From UKL13-2 sp031431435 (GTDB taxonomy: Bacteria; Pseudomonadota; Gammaproteobacteria; Burkholderiales; Usitatibacteraceae): 64,000 bases of DNA. Position numbers and translations under genes: made by a program. Below are positions 25,924 to 34,868 of the stretch, piece by piece. The notes beneath the pieces are model-generated. The model saw only the letters and a list, made by a program, of their open reading frames with translations. It had not been told where the DNA came from and ran no database searches. Each line of letters starts with the position of its first letter. The first letter of the stretch is position 1. The stretch is from the NCBI GenBank assembly GCA_031431435.1, contig JANPDI010000199.1:1-64000 (forward strand), in the 5' to 3' direction.

Positions 25924-28221
25924 TTGAAAACCTGCGCCCCATTACTATTGTTGACCTTGGCCGTTGTGCCGCTGCTTTCCGCCTGCGCCGCACCACCTGC
26001 CGATTTTGCCGCTGCACAGATTCAGCCGTCGGCAGACGCAACGGCGGCTGCGCGGGTAAATCCGGGACTGCGTGGAACACCCAGCCGCGCGGTGACCGAA
26101 TCTTTTTTTGGTGTTTCGGTCACCGATCACTATCGCCATTTGGAGCAGGTGACAAACTCTTACGTGGTTGGCTTCATGAAGGCGGAGAGTGCACACGCAC
26201 GCGCAACCCTTGATGCGATTCCCGGGCGGGCCGCAATGGAGGCGCGCATCAACGCGCTTTCGCAGGCCAACATCGCCATCTCAGGCGTGCAGGTCGGTGG
26301 CGACGACCGCAATCCGCGGGTGTTTTATTACAAGCTGTCACCCGGCGTAAATGCGCGCAAGCTGTATGTGCGTGACGGTTATCGTGGTGCCGAGCGTGTG
26401 GTTTTTGATCCCGTATCGATTTCCAAAGAAGGCCAACGTTTTGCGATCGACAGCTTTCGAATTGCCCCAAACGGACGGGTGGTGGTTGTCGCCGTCGCGG
26501 CTGGCGGCTCTGAAGACACGTCATTGCGTGTGCTTGAGGTTTCCCCAACCACCACGCGCGACACCGGGGTGGTGATCGACCGGATTGGTTTTGCCGATGA
26601 GACCCGTTGGGCACCCGATAGCAAAAGTTTCTTTTACAACCGGCTTCCACCCGCCGGTGTGGGGGAGCCGCGCAATCAATACCTCAACAGTCGCGCCTTT
26701 CGTCATGTGCTGAGCCGTCCGCTGGCGCGGGACGAATTTCTGTTTGGCAACGGTTATGGCAACAACGCCAATGCGCTGACATTGGCCGACATTGATATTC
26801 CCAGTGTCATGATGAGCGTTGATGGCAAGACCTTGATTGGTCGTGTCGAGCATGGTGATGCGCGCGAAATCAGCATTTACACCGCAGAAGTCCGCAGCGG
26901 CGAAGACTTCAACGGCAATCTAAGCTGGCGGCGCATCATTGCGCCGGTGGATGAGGTGACGTCGTTTCAATTGCACAACAATGCCATCTATCTGTTGTCA
27001 AAGAAAAACGCACCGCGCTACAAACTGGTGCGAATGGGCATTGTCAGGGCCGGCTATGCCAACGCAACAACCATCGTCCCGCACGGCGACACCGTGATTT
27101 CACAAATTGAAGTGGCACAGGATGGGTTATACATCCGCGAATTGTTTGCCGGTGTGGACCGCCTGCAGCGTTTGAATTTTTCGACCAGCTCGTTTTCGGG
27201 TGGCAAACTTGAATTCATCAAGCTGCCGTTTGATCTGGCCATCCGTCAGATCATCACCAGCCCCACCCGTTCAGGCGCGGTATTGCGCCTGGAGGCGTGG
27301 ACCGAGGGGCCGAAGTATGTCACTGTTGAAGAGCGCAGCGGCAATATTGCCGACACCGGACTGCATCCAAAGCCGGCTGCTGACTTTTCGGACATCGTCG
27401 AATTGCGTTTGAATGCGACGGCGAACGACGGCGTCAAGATTCCGGTCTCACTGATTTACCGCAAATCAACCTCGTTGAACAGTTTTAATCCGACCCTGAT
27501 CCGCGCCTACGGTGCCTACGGTATCGTGCAAACACCATCGTTCAACCCATCGTCGCTGGCATGGCTTGAACGCGGTGGCATTTTGGCAACCTGCCATGTG
27601 CGTGGCGGCGGTGAGTTTGGCGAGGACTGGCATCGTGGCGGGCAGAAGTTAACCAAGCCCAACACGTGGCGCGATTTGATTGCATGTTCGGAGTACCTGA
27701 TCGAGCGTGGCTTTACCCGCAAGGAGCGATTGGGCATCCAGGGCGGCAGCGCGGGCGGCATCACGGTCGGACGCGCCCTTACCGAGCGTCCCGATCTCTT
27801 TGCCGCGGTTATCCCCAATGTCGGCGTACTCGACGCGTTACGGATGGAATTTACGCCAAACGGGCCGCCGAATATTCCGGAATTTGGCAGTGTCAAGACC
27901 GAGTCTGGATTCCGCGGCCTGTTGGCGATGAGCTCCCTGCATCAGGTGGTTGATGACACACGTTATCCCGCCGTCATGCTCATGCACGGCGTGAATGATC
28001 CGCGCGTCGAGGTGTGGCACTCGACAAAGATGGCGGCACGGTTGCACGCGGCCACATCCAGGCTGCCCAATGCCAATCCAGTGCTGCTGCGACTCGACTA
28101 CGATGCCGGCCACGGTGTCGGCTCGACGCGCAACCAGCGTAATGCCGAGTTGGCTGATATTTATTCGTTTTTGCTCTGGCAATTCAACGAGCCGGGCTTT
28201 CAGCCTCTCCGCGCACAATGA
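25924..28221 (+). CDS. Lipoprotein prolyl oligopeptidase (peptidase family S9A)
   Basis: 765 residues from a TTG at 25924 (MKTCAPLLLLTLAVVPLLSAC, ending in a lipobox); a TTG at 25894 is the other choice. The N-terminal beta-propeller region follows (HYRHLEQVTNSYVVGFMKAESA is the typical S9A start), then the C-terminal hydrolase with the nucleophile Ser609 in GGSAGGITVGRAL, the Asp in HGVNDPRVEVW and the His in YDAGHGVGS. It should cleave short proline-containing peptides in the periplasm, anchored to a membrane. The stop overlaps the ATG of the next gene (ATGA). Confidence 0.9.
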   Translation: MKTCAPLLLLTLAVVPLLSACAAPPADFAAAQIQPSADATAAARVNPGLRGTPSRAVTESFFGVSVTDHYRHLEQVTNSYVVGFMKAESAHARATLDAIPGRAAMEARINALSQANIAISGVQVGGDDRNPRVFYYKLSPGVNARKLYVRDGYRGAERVVFDPVSISKEGQRFAIDSFRIAPNGRVVVVAVAAGGSEDTSLRVLEVSPTTTRDTGVVIDRIGFADETRWAPDSKSFFYNRLPPAGVGEPRNQYLNSRAFRHVLSRPLARDEFLFGNGYGNNANALTLADIDIPSVMMSVDGKTLIGRVEHGDAREISIYTAEVRSGEDFNGNLSWRRIIAPVDEVTSFQLHNNAIYLLSKKNAPRYKLVRMGIVRAGYANATTIVPHGDTVISQIEVAQDGLYIRELFAGVDRLQRLNFSTSSFSGGKLEFIKLPFDLAIRQIITSPTRSGAVLRLEAWTEGPKYVTVEERSGNIADTGLHPKPAADFSDIVELRLNATANDGVKIPVSLIYRKSTSLNSFNPTLIRAYGAYGIVQTPSFNPSSLAWLERGGILATCHVRGGGEFGEDWHRGGQKLTKPNTWRDLIACSEYLIERGFTRKERLGIQGGSAGGITVGRALTERPDLFAAVIPNVGVLDALRMEFTPNGPPNIPEFGSVKTESGFRGLLAMSSLHQVVDDTRYPAVMLMHGVNDPRVEVWHSTKMAARLHAATSRLPNANPVLLRLDYDAGHGVGSTRNQRNAELADIYSFLLWQFNEPGFQPLRAQ

Positions 28222-29441
28222 ACGCTGCTACGAATGCGGATCAACGCCTGCCGTACGAGGGCATTCGTGTCGTTGAATTTACCCATATGGTCATGGGCCC
28301 GACCTGCGGCATGATGTTGGCGGATCTTGGCGCGGAGGTGATCAAGGTTGAGCCGCTCAAGGGTGACAATACCCGCCGCATTCCCGGCTCGGGTGCGGGG
28401 TTTTTTGCGATGTTCAACCGCAATAAAAAAAGCCTGTCAATCAATGTCGATGATCCGCGCGGTCTTGAAGTGATACTCAAACTGGTTGCGACGGCGGACA
28501 TCTTCAGTGAAAACTTCAAAGACGGCAACATGCAAAAACTCGGCCTCGACTACGCAACACTGTCGCGGCTGAATGAGCGCCTGATCTACGTTGCGCTGAA
28601 GGGATTCTTGCCGGGACCGTACGACCATCGTACGGCGTTGGATGAGGTGGTACAGATGATGGGTGGTCTCGCCTATATGACCGGGCCGGAGGGCCGCCCG
28701 TTACGTGCCGGTACTTCGGTGAATGACATTATGGGTGGCATGTTTGGCGCAATGGGTGCCATGGCGGCTTTGCATGCGCGCGAAAAAACCGGGCGTGGTC
28801 AGGAAGTGCAGAGTGCCCTGTTTGAGAATAATGTTTTTCTGATGGGCACCCACATGATGCAGTATGCGGTTACCGAACAGCCCGCCAGGCCGATGCCGAG
28901 TCGTATTTCAGCATGGGGCGTTTATGATGTGTTCACGGTTGCAAATGGCGAGCAGATATTTCTGGCGGTGGTGTCGAACACGCAGTGGCAGATTTTTTGT
29001 GACGTATTTGGTTTCACCGACTTTGCCGCAGATAAGCGGCTCACCACCAATGTTGACCGTGTCACGGCGCGCGAATGGTTGATGCCGGTTCTTTTCAGGC
29101 GCCTGGCAGATCGACACGCATCGGAAATCGCCGGGAAATTTGAATCCGCGGGGCTTCCGTTTGCGCCGATCACCAAACCGCACGAGTTGTTTGACGATCC
29201 GCACTTGAACAAAAGCGGCGGACTCGCGGCGATCGGTGTTCCGCCCGACTGCAGTGGCGCCGGAAAACAAATCCAGACCAAAACGCCGCTGCTGCCATTG
29301 ACCCTCGATGGTGTGCGCCCGCCGATCCGCAGCGATCCACCGAAACTTGGCGAACACACCCACGCCATACTTGCCGGCCTCGGTTATACGCCAGCGGAAA
29401 TCGAGGTGCTGCGCCAGGAAAACGTTATTGGCGCAGCCTGA
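28218..29441 (+). CDS. CoA-transferase family III (CaiB/BaiF)
   Basis: 407 residues. Family III features are GIRVVEFTHMVMGPTCGMMLADLGAEVIKVE at the N-terminus, the NRNKKSLSINV segment, the catalytic Asp region LRAGTSVNDIMGGMFG near residue 168, and FVSNTQWQ-like VVSNTQWQIF in the middle. These cytoplasmic enzymes move CoA between carboxylic acids. The acid is unknown. The ATG overlaps the stop of the S9A peptidase gene, so the two are translationally coupled. It converges with the TonB receptor gene, with 38 bases between the stops. Confidence 0.92.
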   Translation: MNAATNADQRLPYEGIRVVEFTHMVMGPTCGMMLADLGAEVIKVEPLKGDNTRRIPGSGAGFFAMFNRNKKSLSINVDDPRGLEVILKLVATADIFSENFKDGNMQKLGLDYATLSRLNERLIYVALKGFLPGPYDHRTALDEVVQMMGGLAYMTGPEGRPLRAGTSVNDIMGGMFGAMGAMAALHAREKTGRGQEVQSALFENNVFLMGTHMMQYAVTEQPARPMPSRISAWGVYDVFTVANGEQIFLAVVSNTQWQIFCDVFGFTDFAADKRLTTNVDRVTAREWLMPVLFRRLADRHASEIAGKFESAGLPFAPITKPHELFDDPHLNKSGGLAAIGVPPDCSGAGKQIQTKTPLLPLTLDGVRPPIRSDPPKLGEHTHAILAGLGYTPAEIEVLRQENVIGAA

Positions 29442-29446
29442 CATTT

Positions 29447-29471
29447 ACGCCGCCCGGCCCAGCTGCGGCGT
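29447..29471. terminator. Weak hairpin between convergent genes
   Basis: ACGCCGC paired with GCGGCGT across an 11-base loop, between the stops of the CoA-transferase and the TonB receptor genes. There is no long T-run on either side, so a terminator role is only suggested by position. Confidence 0.3.
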
Positions 29472-29479
29472 TGTGAAAG

Positions 29480-31819
29480 TTATAGGCGCACTTCGAAGCG
29501 CAGCGCGGTTGACAGGCTGGTCTTGCCATTGGTTACGACCGTTTGCCGTTCGTTGCCCTGCAAGATGATGTTGCTGTTGATGGCGTCATTGGGCGACAGA
29601 TTTGAAAATGCCAGACGCAGTCTTGCACTCGAATTAATGGTCCATAGTACATAGGCGTCCAACACCCGCTTGGTGCCGATCTTTTGCAGTTGCGTGTCGG
29701 TGACCTGCAAATCATAAGCAGGCGTCCAGTTGATGCTGCCGCCAACTGAAAATGGCGTGCCGCGAAACCGGTAGTCGGCGCCAAAATTGCCGGTTGCACG
29801 GGGCTGTTCGCTGATGCGGTTATTGGGCCCGCGCACCGCATCGACCTCTGAATCAAACAGACTCAGATTAGTGCGGAAATTGATTGCCATCGAATCTTTG
29901 ATCAATTCCGGCAGACGGAATTTTGCGTCAAACTCAATGCCGCTGGTGCGCGCCTTGCCAAGATTTTGTGGCCGGCTCACATAGCGCGGTGACGTTGCCC
30001 ACGATACGTTTTCAAGCGTGGTGACGTTGCGGATCAGGTCGGTGATGTGGCGTGTGAATAAATTCACCGACCAGATTCCGCCGCCATCCAGAAAGTCCTC
30101 ATAGGCAACGTCAACACCATTGGCGAGTTCCGGTTTGAGGTTGGCATTGCCTGCGCGATCGGGGCTCACGGAAGTGTTCGGGCCCGGCACCGGGAACAGC
30201 GTGTTCAGGCTTGGCCGGGCGACCAGATTTTGGGTCGATGGCGCACGATAACTTTGTGTCAGGCTGACGCGGATTTGGTCGCGACTCGGTGAGGCAAACC
30301 GGTAAACGCCAAACGCCAGTGGTGTCACAACGCTGCTCTTGTTATTCACCGGATTTGAAACCGTGCGACTCTTGGTTTCAATTTGTTCAGCGCGAATGCC
30401 GAAGTAGGTTGAAAACTGCGCCGTTGGATCCCATTCATCCTGCACATAAAGCGCCTTGCGGATGGTCTCGACGTTGATTTGGCTGCCAAAGTCGGCGAGC
30501 AAGGGCGCGCCATTAAACAACGTGGTGGCGTTGTCGGTGCGCTTGATATCTTCGTACTCCCAACCGCCGACCAAATTATGTTTGCCGTCGCCCCAGTTGT
30601 ACAGGACCTTGCCGGTTACGTTCCAGGAACGATCGGTGGTGTCGCTGTCGGTGGTCTGCGTGAGCACACGATTGCCATTGGCGGCAAATTCACGGATCGC
30701 CAGGTTGGACTTCGATGAAAACTGCCCAAAGCTGCCGCGGACTTCGATGCGGGTGCTCGGGTCGAGTCGTTTATTCAACATGGTCATGACTCTGGCCACG
30801 TTGAACTTTCCGTCGAATTCGGTTTTGCTGACTGCATAGGGTGCAGGCAACAAACCTGTCGTTTGCGTCAACGATCCGTTGCCGCGATTGGTTGAATTGT
30901 TGCGGACCAGAAACGGCTGGATGCTGAATAACTCACCCGGTCCCAAACGCCACTGGAACCGGCTGGAAAAAAACAGGCTATCGCGCTTGTCATTGGTCTG
31001 CGAAGCGGTCTGCTGATCGAGATTCAGGTTGTTGGTAAGCGTGTCAACATAGGTCGTGCGTGCACGGGTATCGGTCAACTGGTCGGTGTGCCCAGTCGAT
31101 AGCGTCATGTTGTAGGTGCCGGTTGGGCTGAACGTATCGTTGCGTGACCACGATAAATTGGGTGAATAGCGACCGCGCTCTTCCTGAAAGCCGGCACGAA
31201 AGTCATTGTTGCGGATTCGCAGTGGCTCTCTCAAGACGATGTTGATGGTGCCCGCAATCGCACGTGCGCCGGTTTCCGCGGTGGGTGACCGCAGGATTTC
31301 AACGCGCTCAACCTGCTCGGGCGTGATTTGTTCAATCGAGAAACCCGGTGCAATGCGTTCACCGTCGATCAAAATCTGGGTAAAGCCGCCACCCATGCCG
31401 CGCAGGCCGGGTGCACCCGGACGTCCCGGACGACCGCCGGTTGTCACACCCGGCAGGCGCCGCAACACATCACCAAGGTTGCTATCGCCATATTGCTCGA
31501 TATCTTCCCGCGTAATGATGATTTTTGATGCGGATGAGTCGCGGCGCTCGTTGGTCGCGTTACGGCGTCCGCTGACTTCAATGGCCTCGGTCTTTGGCGC
31601 GGGCTTGGCCGCTTTCGCGGGCGCGCCGCTTGTCGGCTCTTTGGGCCCCTCAAGTCTGGCTCTATCGGCAGGTGTCGGCACAGTGGCGGGTGCCGCAGCA
31701 GGCGGGGTCACGGGCGCAGTCGACTGCGCCATTAGCGGTGAACCCCAAATGCCAAAACTGGCAACGATGGAAATGGAAAGTGCTGTGGATGGACGGATGA
31801 AGTGGGTGCGGCGATGCAT
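29480..31819 (-). CDS. TonB-dependent outer membrane receptor
   Basis: 779 residues from the ATG at 31819; an upstream ATG at 31843 is weaker. A signal peptide ends near GSPLMAQ, followed by an Ala/Pro-rich linker to about residue 80. The TonB-box-like EAIEVSGRR comes next, then the plug (EDIEQYGDSNLGDVLRRLPGVTTGG, GGGFTQILIDGERIAPGFS, VERVEILRSP, GTINIVLRE) with a Gly/Arg/Pro-rich insert after the GV. The rest is a predicted beta-barrel ending RFEVRL. It should import a large ligand, such as a siderophore or peptide, with TonB energy. The ligand cannot be read. The gene is divergent from the CorA-like gene. Confidence 0.92.
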   Translation of the reverse strand: MHRRTHFIRPSTALSISIVASFGIWGSPLMAQSTAPVTPPAAAPATVPTPADRARLEGPKEPTSGAPAKAAKPAPKTEAIEVSGRRNATNERRDSSASKIIITREDIEQYGDSNLGDVLRRLPGVTTGGRPGRPGAPGLRGMGGGFTQILIDGERIAPGFSIEQITPEQVERVEILRSPTAETGARAIAGTINIVLREPLRIRNNDFRAGFQEERGRYSPNLSWSRNDTFSPTGTYNMTLSTGHTDQLTDTRARTTYVDTLTNNLNLDQQTASQTNDKRDSLFFSSRFQWRLGPGELFSIQPFLVRNNSTNRGNGSLTQTTGLLPAPYAVSKTEFDGKFNVARVMTMLNKRLDPSTRIEVRGSFGQFSSKSNLAIREFAANGNRVLTQTTDSDTTDRSWNVTGKVLYNWGDGKHNLVGGWEYEDIKRTDNATTLFNGAPLLADFGSQINVETIRKALYVQDEWDPTAQFSTYFGIRAEQIETKSRTVSNPVNNKSSVVTPLAFGVYRFASPSRDQIRVSLTQSYRAPSTQNLVARPSLNTLFPVPGPNTSVSPDRAGNANLKPELANGVDVAYEDFLDGGGIWSVNLFTRHITDLIRNVTTLENVSWATSPRYVSRPQNLGKARTSGIEFDAKFRLPELIKDSMAINFRTNLSLFDSEVDAVRGPNNRISEQPRATGNFGADYRFRGTPFSVGGSINWTPAYDLQVTDTQLQKIGTKRVLDAYVLWTINSSARLRLAFSNLSPNDAINSNIILQGNERQTVVTNGKTSLSTALRFEVRL

Positions 31820-32169
31820 GACAAGTCCCGGTAAAGCGCACATCGATTGAATATGGGGCGCGGGTAGAAAAAATGGAAAAACAAACAGTCCGGCATTTTA
31901 TGTTCTTGCGCATGAACGCGCCATTGTTTTATGCCGTGCGGGTGCGTTGGTGACAAACGGAATGGCAACAATATGTGTCTGTGGCCGTGGCGCGAAACGA
32001 AAATACCAGCACATTAAAGCTGCCGGGATATACAACGTTGATACCCAAACAGGTCATAATCCGCTGGACGCCGGCCGTGGTGCCGCGATGCCGCGCCGCC
32101 AAAATATCCGCTTCGAAATAAAATTAACGGTAAAAAAGAAAATGAGAAAAGCCAGCGGAGGGTATTGCC
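31820..32169. other. Intergenic region between TonB receptor and CorA-like gene
   Basis: 350 bp with no convincing open frame or hairpin. It must hold the two divergent promoters. The right end (32110-32150) is AT-rich and leads to a GCGGAGGG ribosome-binding site just ahead of the CorA-like ATG at 32170. I see no clear operator such as a Fur box. Confidence 0.5.
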
Positions 32170-33828
32170 ATGTCAGACAACAATAAAACTGTCCGCAATT
32201 TTAATCACACCCTGTTGTGGCCGATCACGCTGTCACCGTTAAAACGGCATCTGGGTTCAGAAGTGGTCCATTATTGGGAAACGCTCAAGCGCAACCCCGG
32301 CCCTTGGCGGTACGTTGACGACACGCTGTTGATCGAAGACGAGTCGTGTGTGGCCGGCTACGAGGAGTTTGTCTATTTTCTGCCCTACGTGCAGCGGTTT
32401 TTATATGGCGTGGGCGACGAGGGCCGCGGCGCGCAGTCGTCGCTGCATACCTTTACCCGCAACGATATTGCGACTGCCGAGGTTGTCCTGACCGAGGGCG
32501 CTGCGCCGATCGTGTTGGATGTGCTGCGCGCCAGGCTGTACTTTTTTTACGACGTTGACGTGGCGGTGGCGGTGTTGGAAGTAGCGGGCGAGAATATTCC
32601 GCTCGCGGACGTGGTCGAACTCATGGATCGCTTCGGCCGACCCTACGCGCCGGCGTGGGATGGTCAAGGCCAGGGCGCACACTGTCCGCACAGTGTTGCT
32701 TTCCATGGCAAAGACGGGGCGCTGTTGTCGCAATCGGATTATGGCGACCGCGACAAGTTCATCGACCTGGTGCGTGGCGAGCGTCAAACGCCGCTGTCGA
32801 TGCATTGGGAATTTTTTCTGTCGCCGCTGGTACCCGCCTATTTGCCGGGCGGCGCAATCAAATACCATCAGATTGAGAACAAGCGCATTCCGATCATGTC
32901 GTATTTATCGTTTGACGATCCAACTGTGCTGACGCGGGGTGATATGGTGCGGATTGGGTTTGCCGCAAAATGGGGCGAATCCGATACGCTGCCTTATGCA
33001 GAACGCTACCTCAACAATTTTGAGGCCGACTATTGTTACGACCGTTATTGGGGGCCCGGCGAAAATGATGACCAGATGCTGACGCGTTATTTTTTCTGCG
33101 GCGTCGGGTTTGCGATGATTACAAAAGCAAATGGCAGCGGCATTTTGTTGCGCCAGTTCCGCCATCAGTTTTATCAGATCGGCCTGATTTCCAATTTCAA
33201 TAAAGCCGCGCTTTTGTCACTATCGAACCGCTTTTCACGCGCGGTGGAGCGCCTGAATGTTCGCGACTATGAGTCGGTCAAGCAGTTCAAAAAACACGTG
33301 CGGGAAACACTTGAGGTATTTCTGCGATTTAATCATCGTTACTGGTTTCATGAAATCTCAAACCAGGTTCAGGCAAGTGATTTTTTCCAGCGCTTGACCC
33401 ATCAACTCGGCTCGGATGCACTCTATAACGAGGTGCGCGAAGAGGCGCGTGACATCAACGAATATCTTGACGCCGATCGCGCCCGCCGTCAAACCGATAA
33501 CGCCATGCGCCTGACGGTGGTCTCATCCTGCGGCATGGTCGGTACGGTGGTCACCGGGTTCCTTGGTATGAATTTGTATTCACATTCGGATCTTTCGACG
33601 CTGACCAAGGCGATGATCTTTATTGCCGTGTTTGTTCCAACCACGGCACTGGCGCTTTACACCGTTATTATTTCGCGGCGCATCGCCAACTTCATGGAAG
33701 CGCTGTCGAGCGAGGGGTTGACCTGGAGTGAAAAAGTGGCGACGCTTGGTCAGATCTTTAAGTCAACCTCGAAGCGAAAGAGGGCCGAAGCGCGGCGCGA
33801 CACACATGGCTTATCCGGGCCGGAGTAA
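32170..33828 (+). CDS. CorA-like divalent cation transporter family protein
   Basis: 552 residues, much longer than a typical CorA (~316). The C-terminus has two hydrophobic segments (about residues 440-465 and 475-500), the first ending in the GMN signature (GFLGMNLYS), and a soluble tail after them. The N-terminal ~430 residues are a cytoplasmic domain with no familiar domain in its first half; the part just before the membrane helices (FNKAALLSLSNRFSRAVERL ... IKNEVREEA-like) has the long helices expected of CorA. Mg2+, Co2+ or other cation transport is likely from the GMN motif. A GGAGGG ribosome-binding site supports the start. Confidence 0.8.
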   Translation: MSDNNKTVRNFNHTLLWPITLSPLKRHLGSEVVHYWETLKRNPGPWRYVDDTLLIEDESCVAGYEEFVYFLPYVQRFLYGVGDEGRGAQSSLHTFTRNDIATAEVVLTEGAAPIVLDVLRARLYFFYDVDVAVAVLEVAGENIPLADVVELMDRFGRPYAPAWDGQGQGAHCPHSVAFHGKDGALLSQSDYGDRDKFIDLVRGERQTPLSMHWEFFLSPLVPAYLPGGAIKYHQIENKRIPIMSYLSFDDPTVLTRGDMVRIGFAAKWGESDTLPYAERYLNNFEADYCYDRYWGPGENDDQMLTRYFFCGVGFAMITKANGSGILLRQFRHQFYQIGLISNFNKAALLSLSNRFSRAVERLNVRDYESVKQFKKHVRETLEVFLRFNHRYWFHEISNQVQASDFFQRLTHQLGSDALYNEVREEARDINEYLDADRARRQTDNAMRLTVVSSCGMVGTVVTGFLGMNLYSHSDLSTLTKAMIFIAVFVPTTALALYTVIISRRIANFMEALSSEGLTWSEKVATLGQIFKSTSKRKRAEARRDTHGLSGPE

Positions 33829-33877
33829 CGGCGCCCAAACGGCTTGGCAGGCGCACACAGCGACCGGTGAATCGGTT

Positions 33878-34783
33878 TTACATCGACGCAGGGGTCGCGG
33901 CGGACCGGCATTGCGCGCGACGCGTGAAAACAAGCGTTTTTGACAAGCCGTAAGTCGAGCCGTCGAGGGTAATCGTGTTGCCAACCACTCTCGCCGGCGC
34001 ATCTTTGCCGATGTGTGGAATGGCGAATCGTTCACCGTTCATGGTTGCGTGAAACTGGATCGACAATGGATTTTTTTTACCAACACCATCGGCGGTCAAC
34101 AACCCGTCAATCATCTGGAACCGTTGGGTAAGATCGAGGGTAATGCTGCGCTGGCGCCGGGTCGTTGTTTGCGCTTGCTGCGCACACCATTTCCCGTTGA
34201 CCTTCGCCGGCACCGTCCACAGAAAAACCTTGCTGGACTTTTCGCGCCCCACCGATTTTTCCGGATTGTCCACCACCCGCATGGCGTCGTGCGCCCAGTC
34301 GCCCATGTCCCAATCGTGCGAGACAATGCGGGTTCCCGGCTTCAGTTGCAGTAGTTTAGGCCGCAGGGCAATGTTGACATCAGGCAGCAGATACATGGTG
34401 ATGACCGTTGCAGCGGCAAGGTTGGTCGTGAACAGGTCTTCGACGCGAAAGCTGGCGCGATCGGCAACGTTTGCTTTTTTTGCATATGCCCGCGCCGTTT
34501 CGACCAATGCCGGGTCGATCTCAACGCCAAGTCCGCGCGCGCCATAATTTTTTGCCGCGAGAACCACAATACGGCCGTCGCCTGAACCGAGGTCGATCAC
34601 AAAATCATTCGACACAACGCCGGCCATTTCGAGCATCGTTTTGGTCACCAATGGTGGCGAGACAACAAACGGCACGTCAAGATCGCGTAATACGCTGCCC
34701 GTCGGTGATGATTCCGAAGCGGTGACAGTGGACAGGCTAAACGCCAGCAATGTCGCGACGACAACAATGGTTTTTTTGGGCAT
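33878..34783 (-). CDS. Exported class I SAM-dependent methyltransferase-like protein
   Basis: 301 residues. It opens with a signal peptide (MPKKTIVVVATLLAFSLSTVTA, then SE) although it has a Rossmann methyltransferase domain with motif I VIDLGSGDGRIVV (residues ~62-74), GLGVEIDPALVETARAYA and MYLLPDVNIALRPKLLQLKPG. The C-terminal ~100 residues form a second domain. Related exported proteins exist in Proteobacteria, but SAM is not expected in the periplasm, so the function is unclear. It follows the ECF operon on the same strand by 85 bases. Confidence 0.8.
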   Translation of the reverse strand: MPKKTIVVVATLLAFSLSTVTASESSPTGSVLRDLDVPFVVSPPLVTKTMLEMAGVVSNDFVIDLGSGDGRIVVLAAKNYGARGLGVEIDPALVETARAYAKKANVADRASFRVEDLFTTNLAAATVITMYLLPDVNIALRPKLLQLKPGTRIVSHDWDMGDWAHDAMRVVDNPEKSVGREKSSKVFLWTVPAKVNGKWCAQQAQTTTRRQRSITLDLTQRFQMIDGLLTADGVGKKNPLSIQFHATMNGERFAIPHIGKDAPARVVGNTITLDGSTYGLSKTLVFTRRAQCRSAATPASM

Positions 34784-34831
34784 GCGGCATTATCGCCGAG
34801 CCGCCCAACAATGGCGATGCCAGGAAGAACC

Positions 34832-34852
34832 GGCCGGCGATGTTTGCCGGCC
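34832..34852. terminator. GC-rich hairpin downstream of the ECF-linked operon
   Basis: GGCCGGC paired with GCCGGCC across a 7-base loop, placed between the stop of the exported protein gene at 34869 and the start of the methyltransferase gene at 34783. There is no T-run, so it is only a candidate terminator or processing site. Confidence 0.3.
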
Positions 34853-34868
34853 AGCCACATAACATGGT

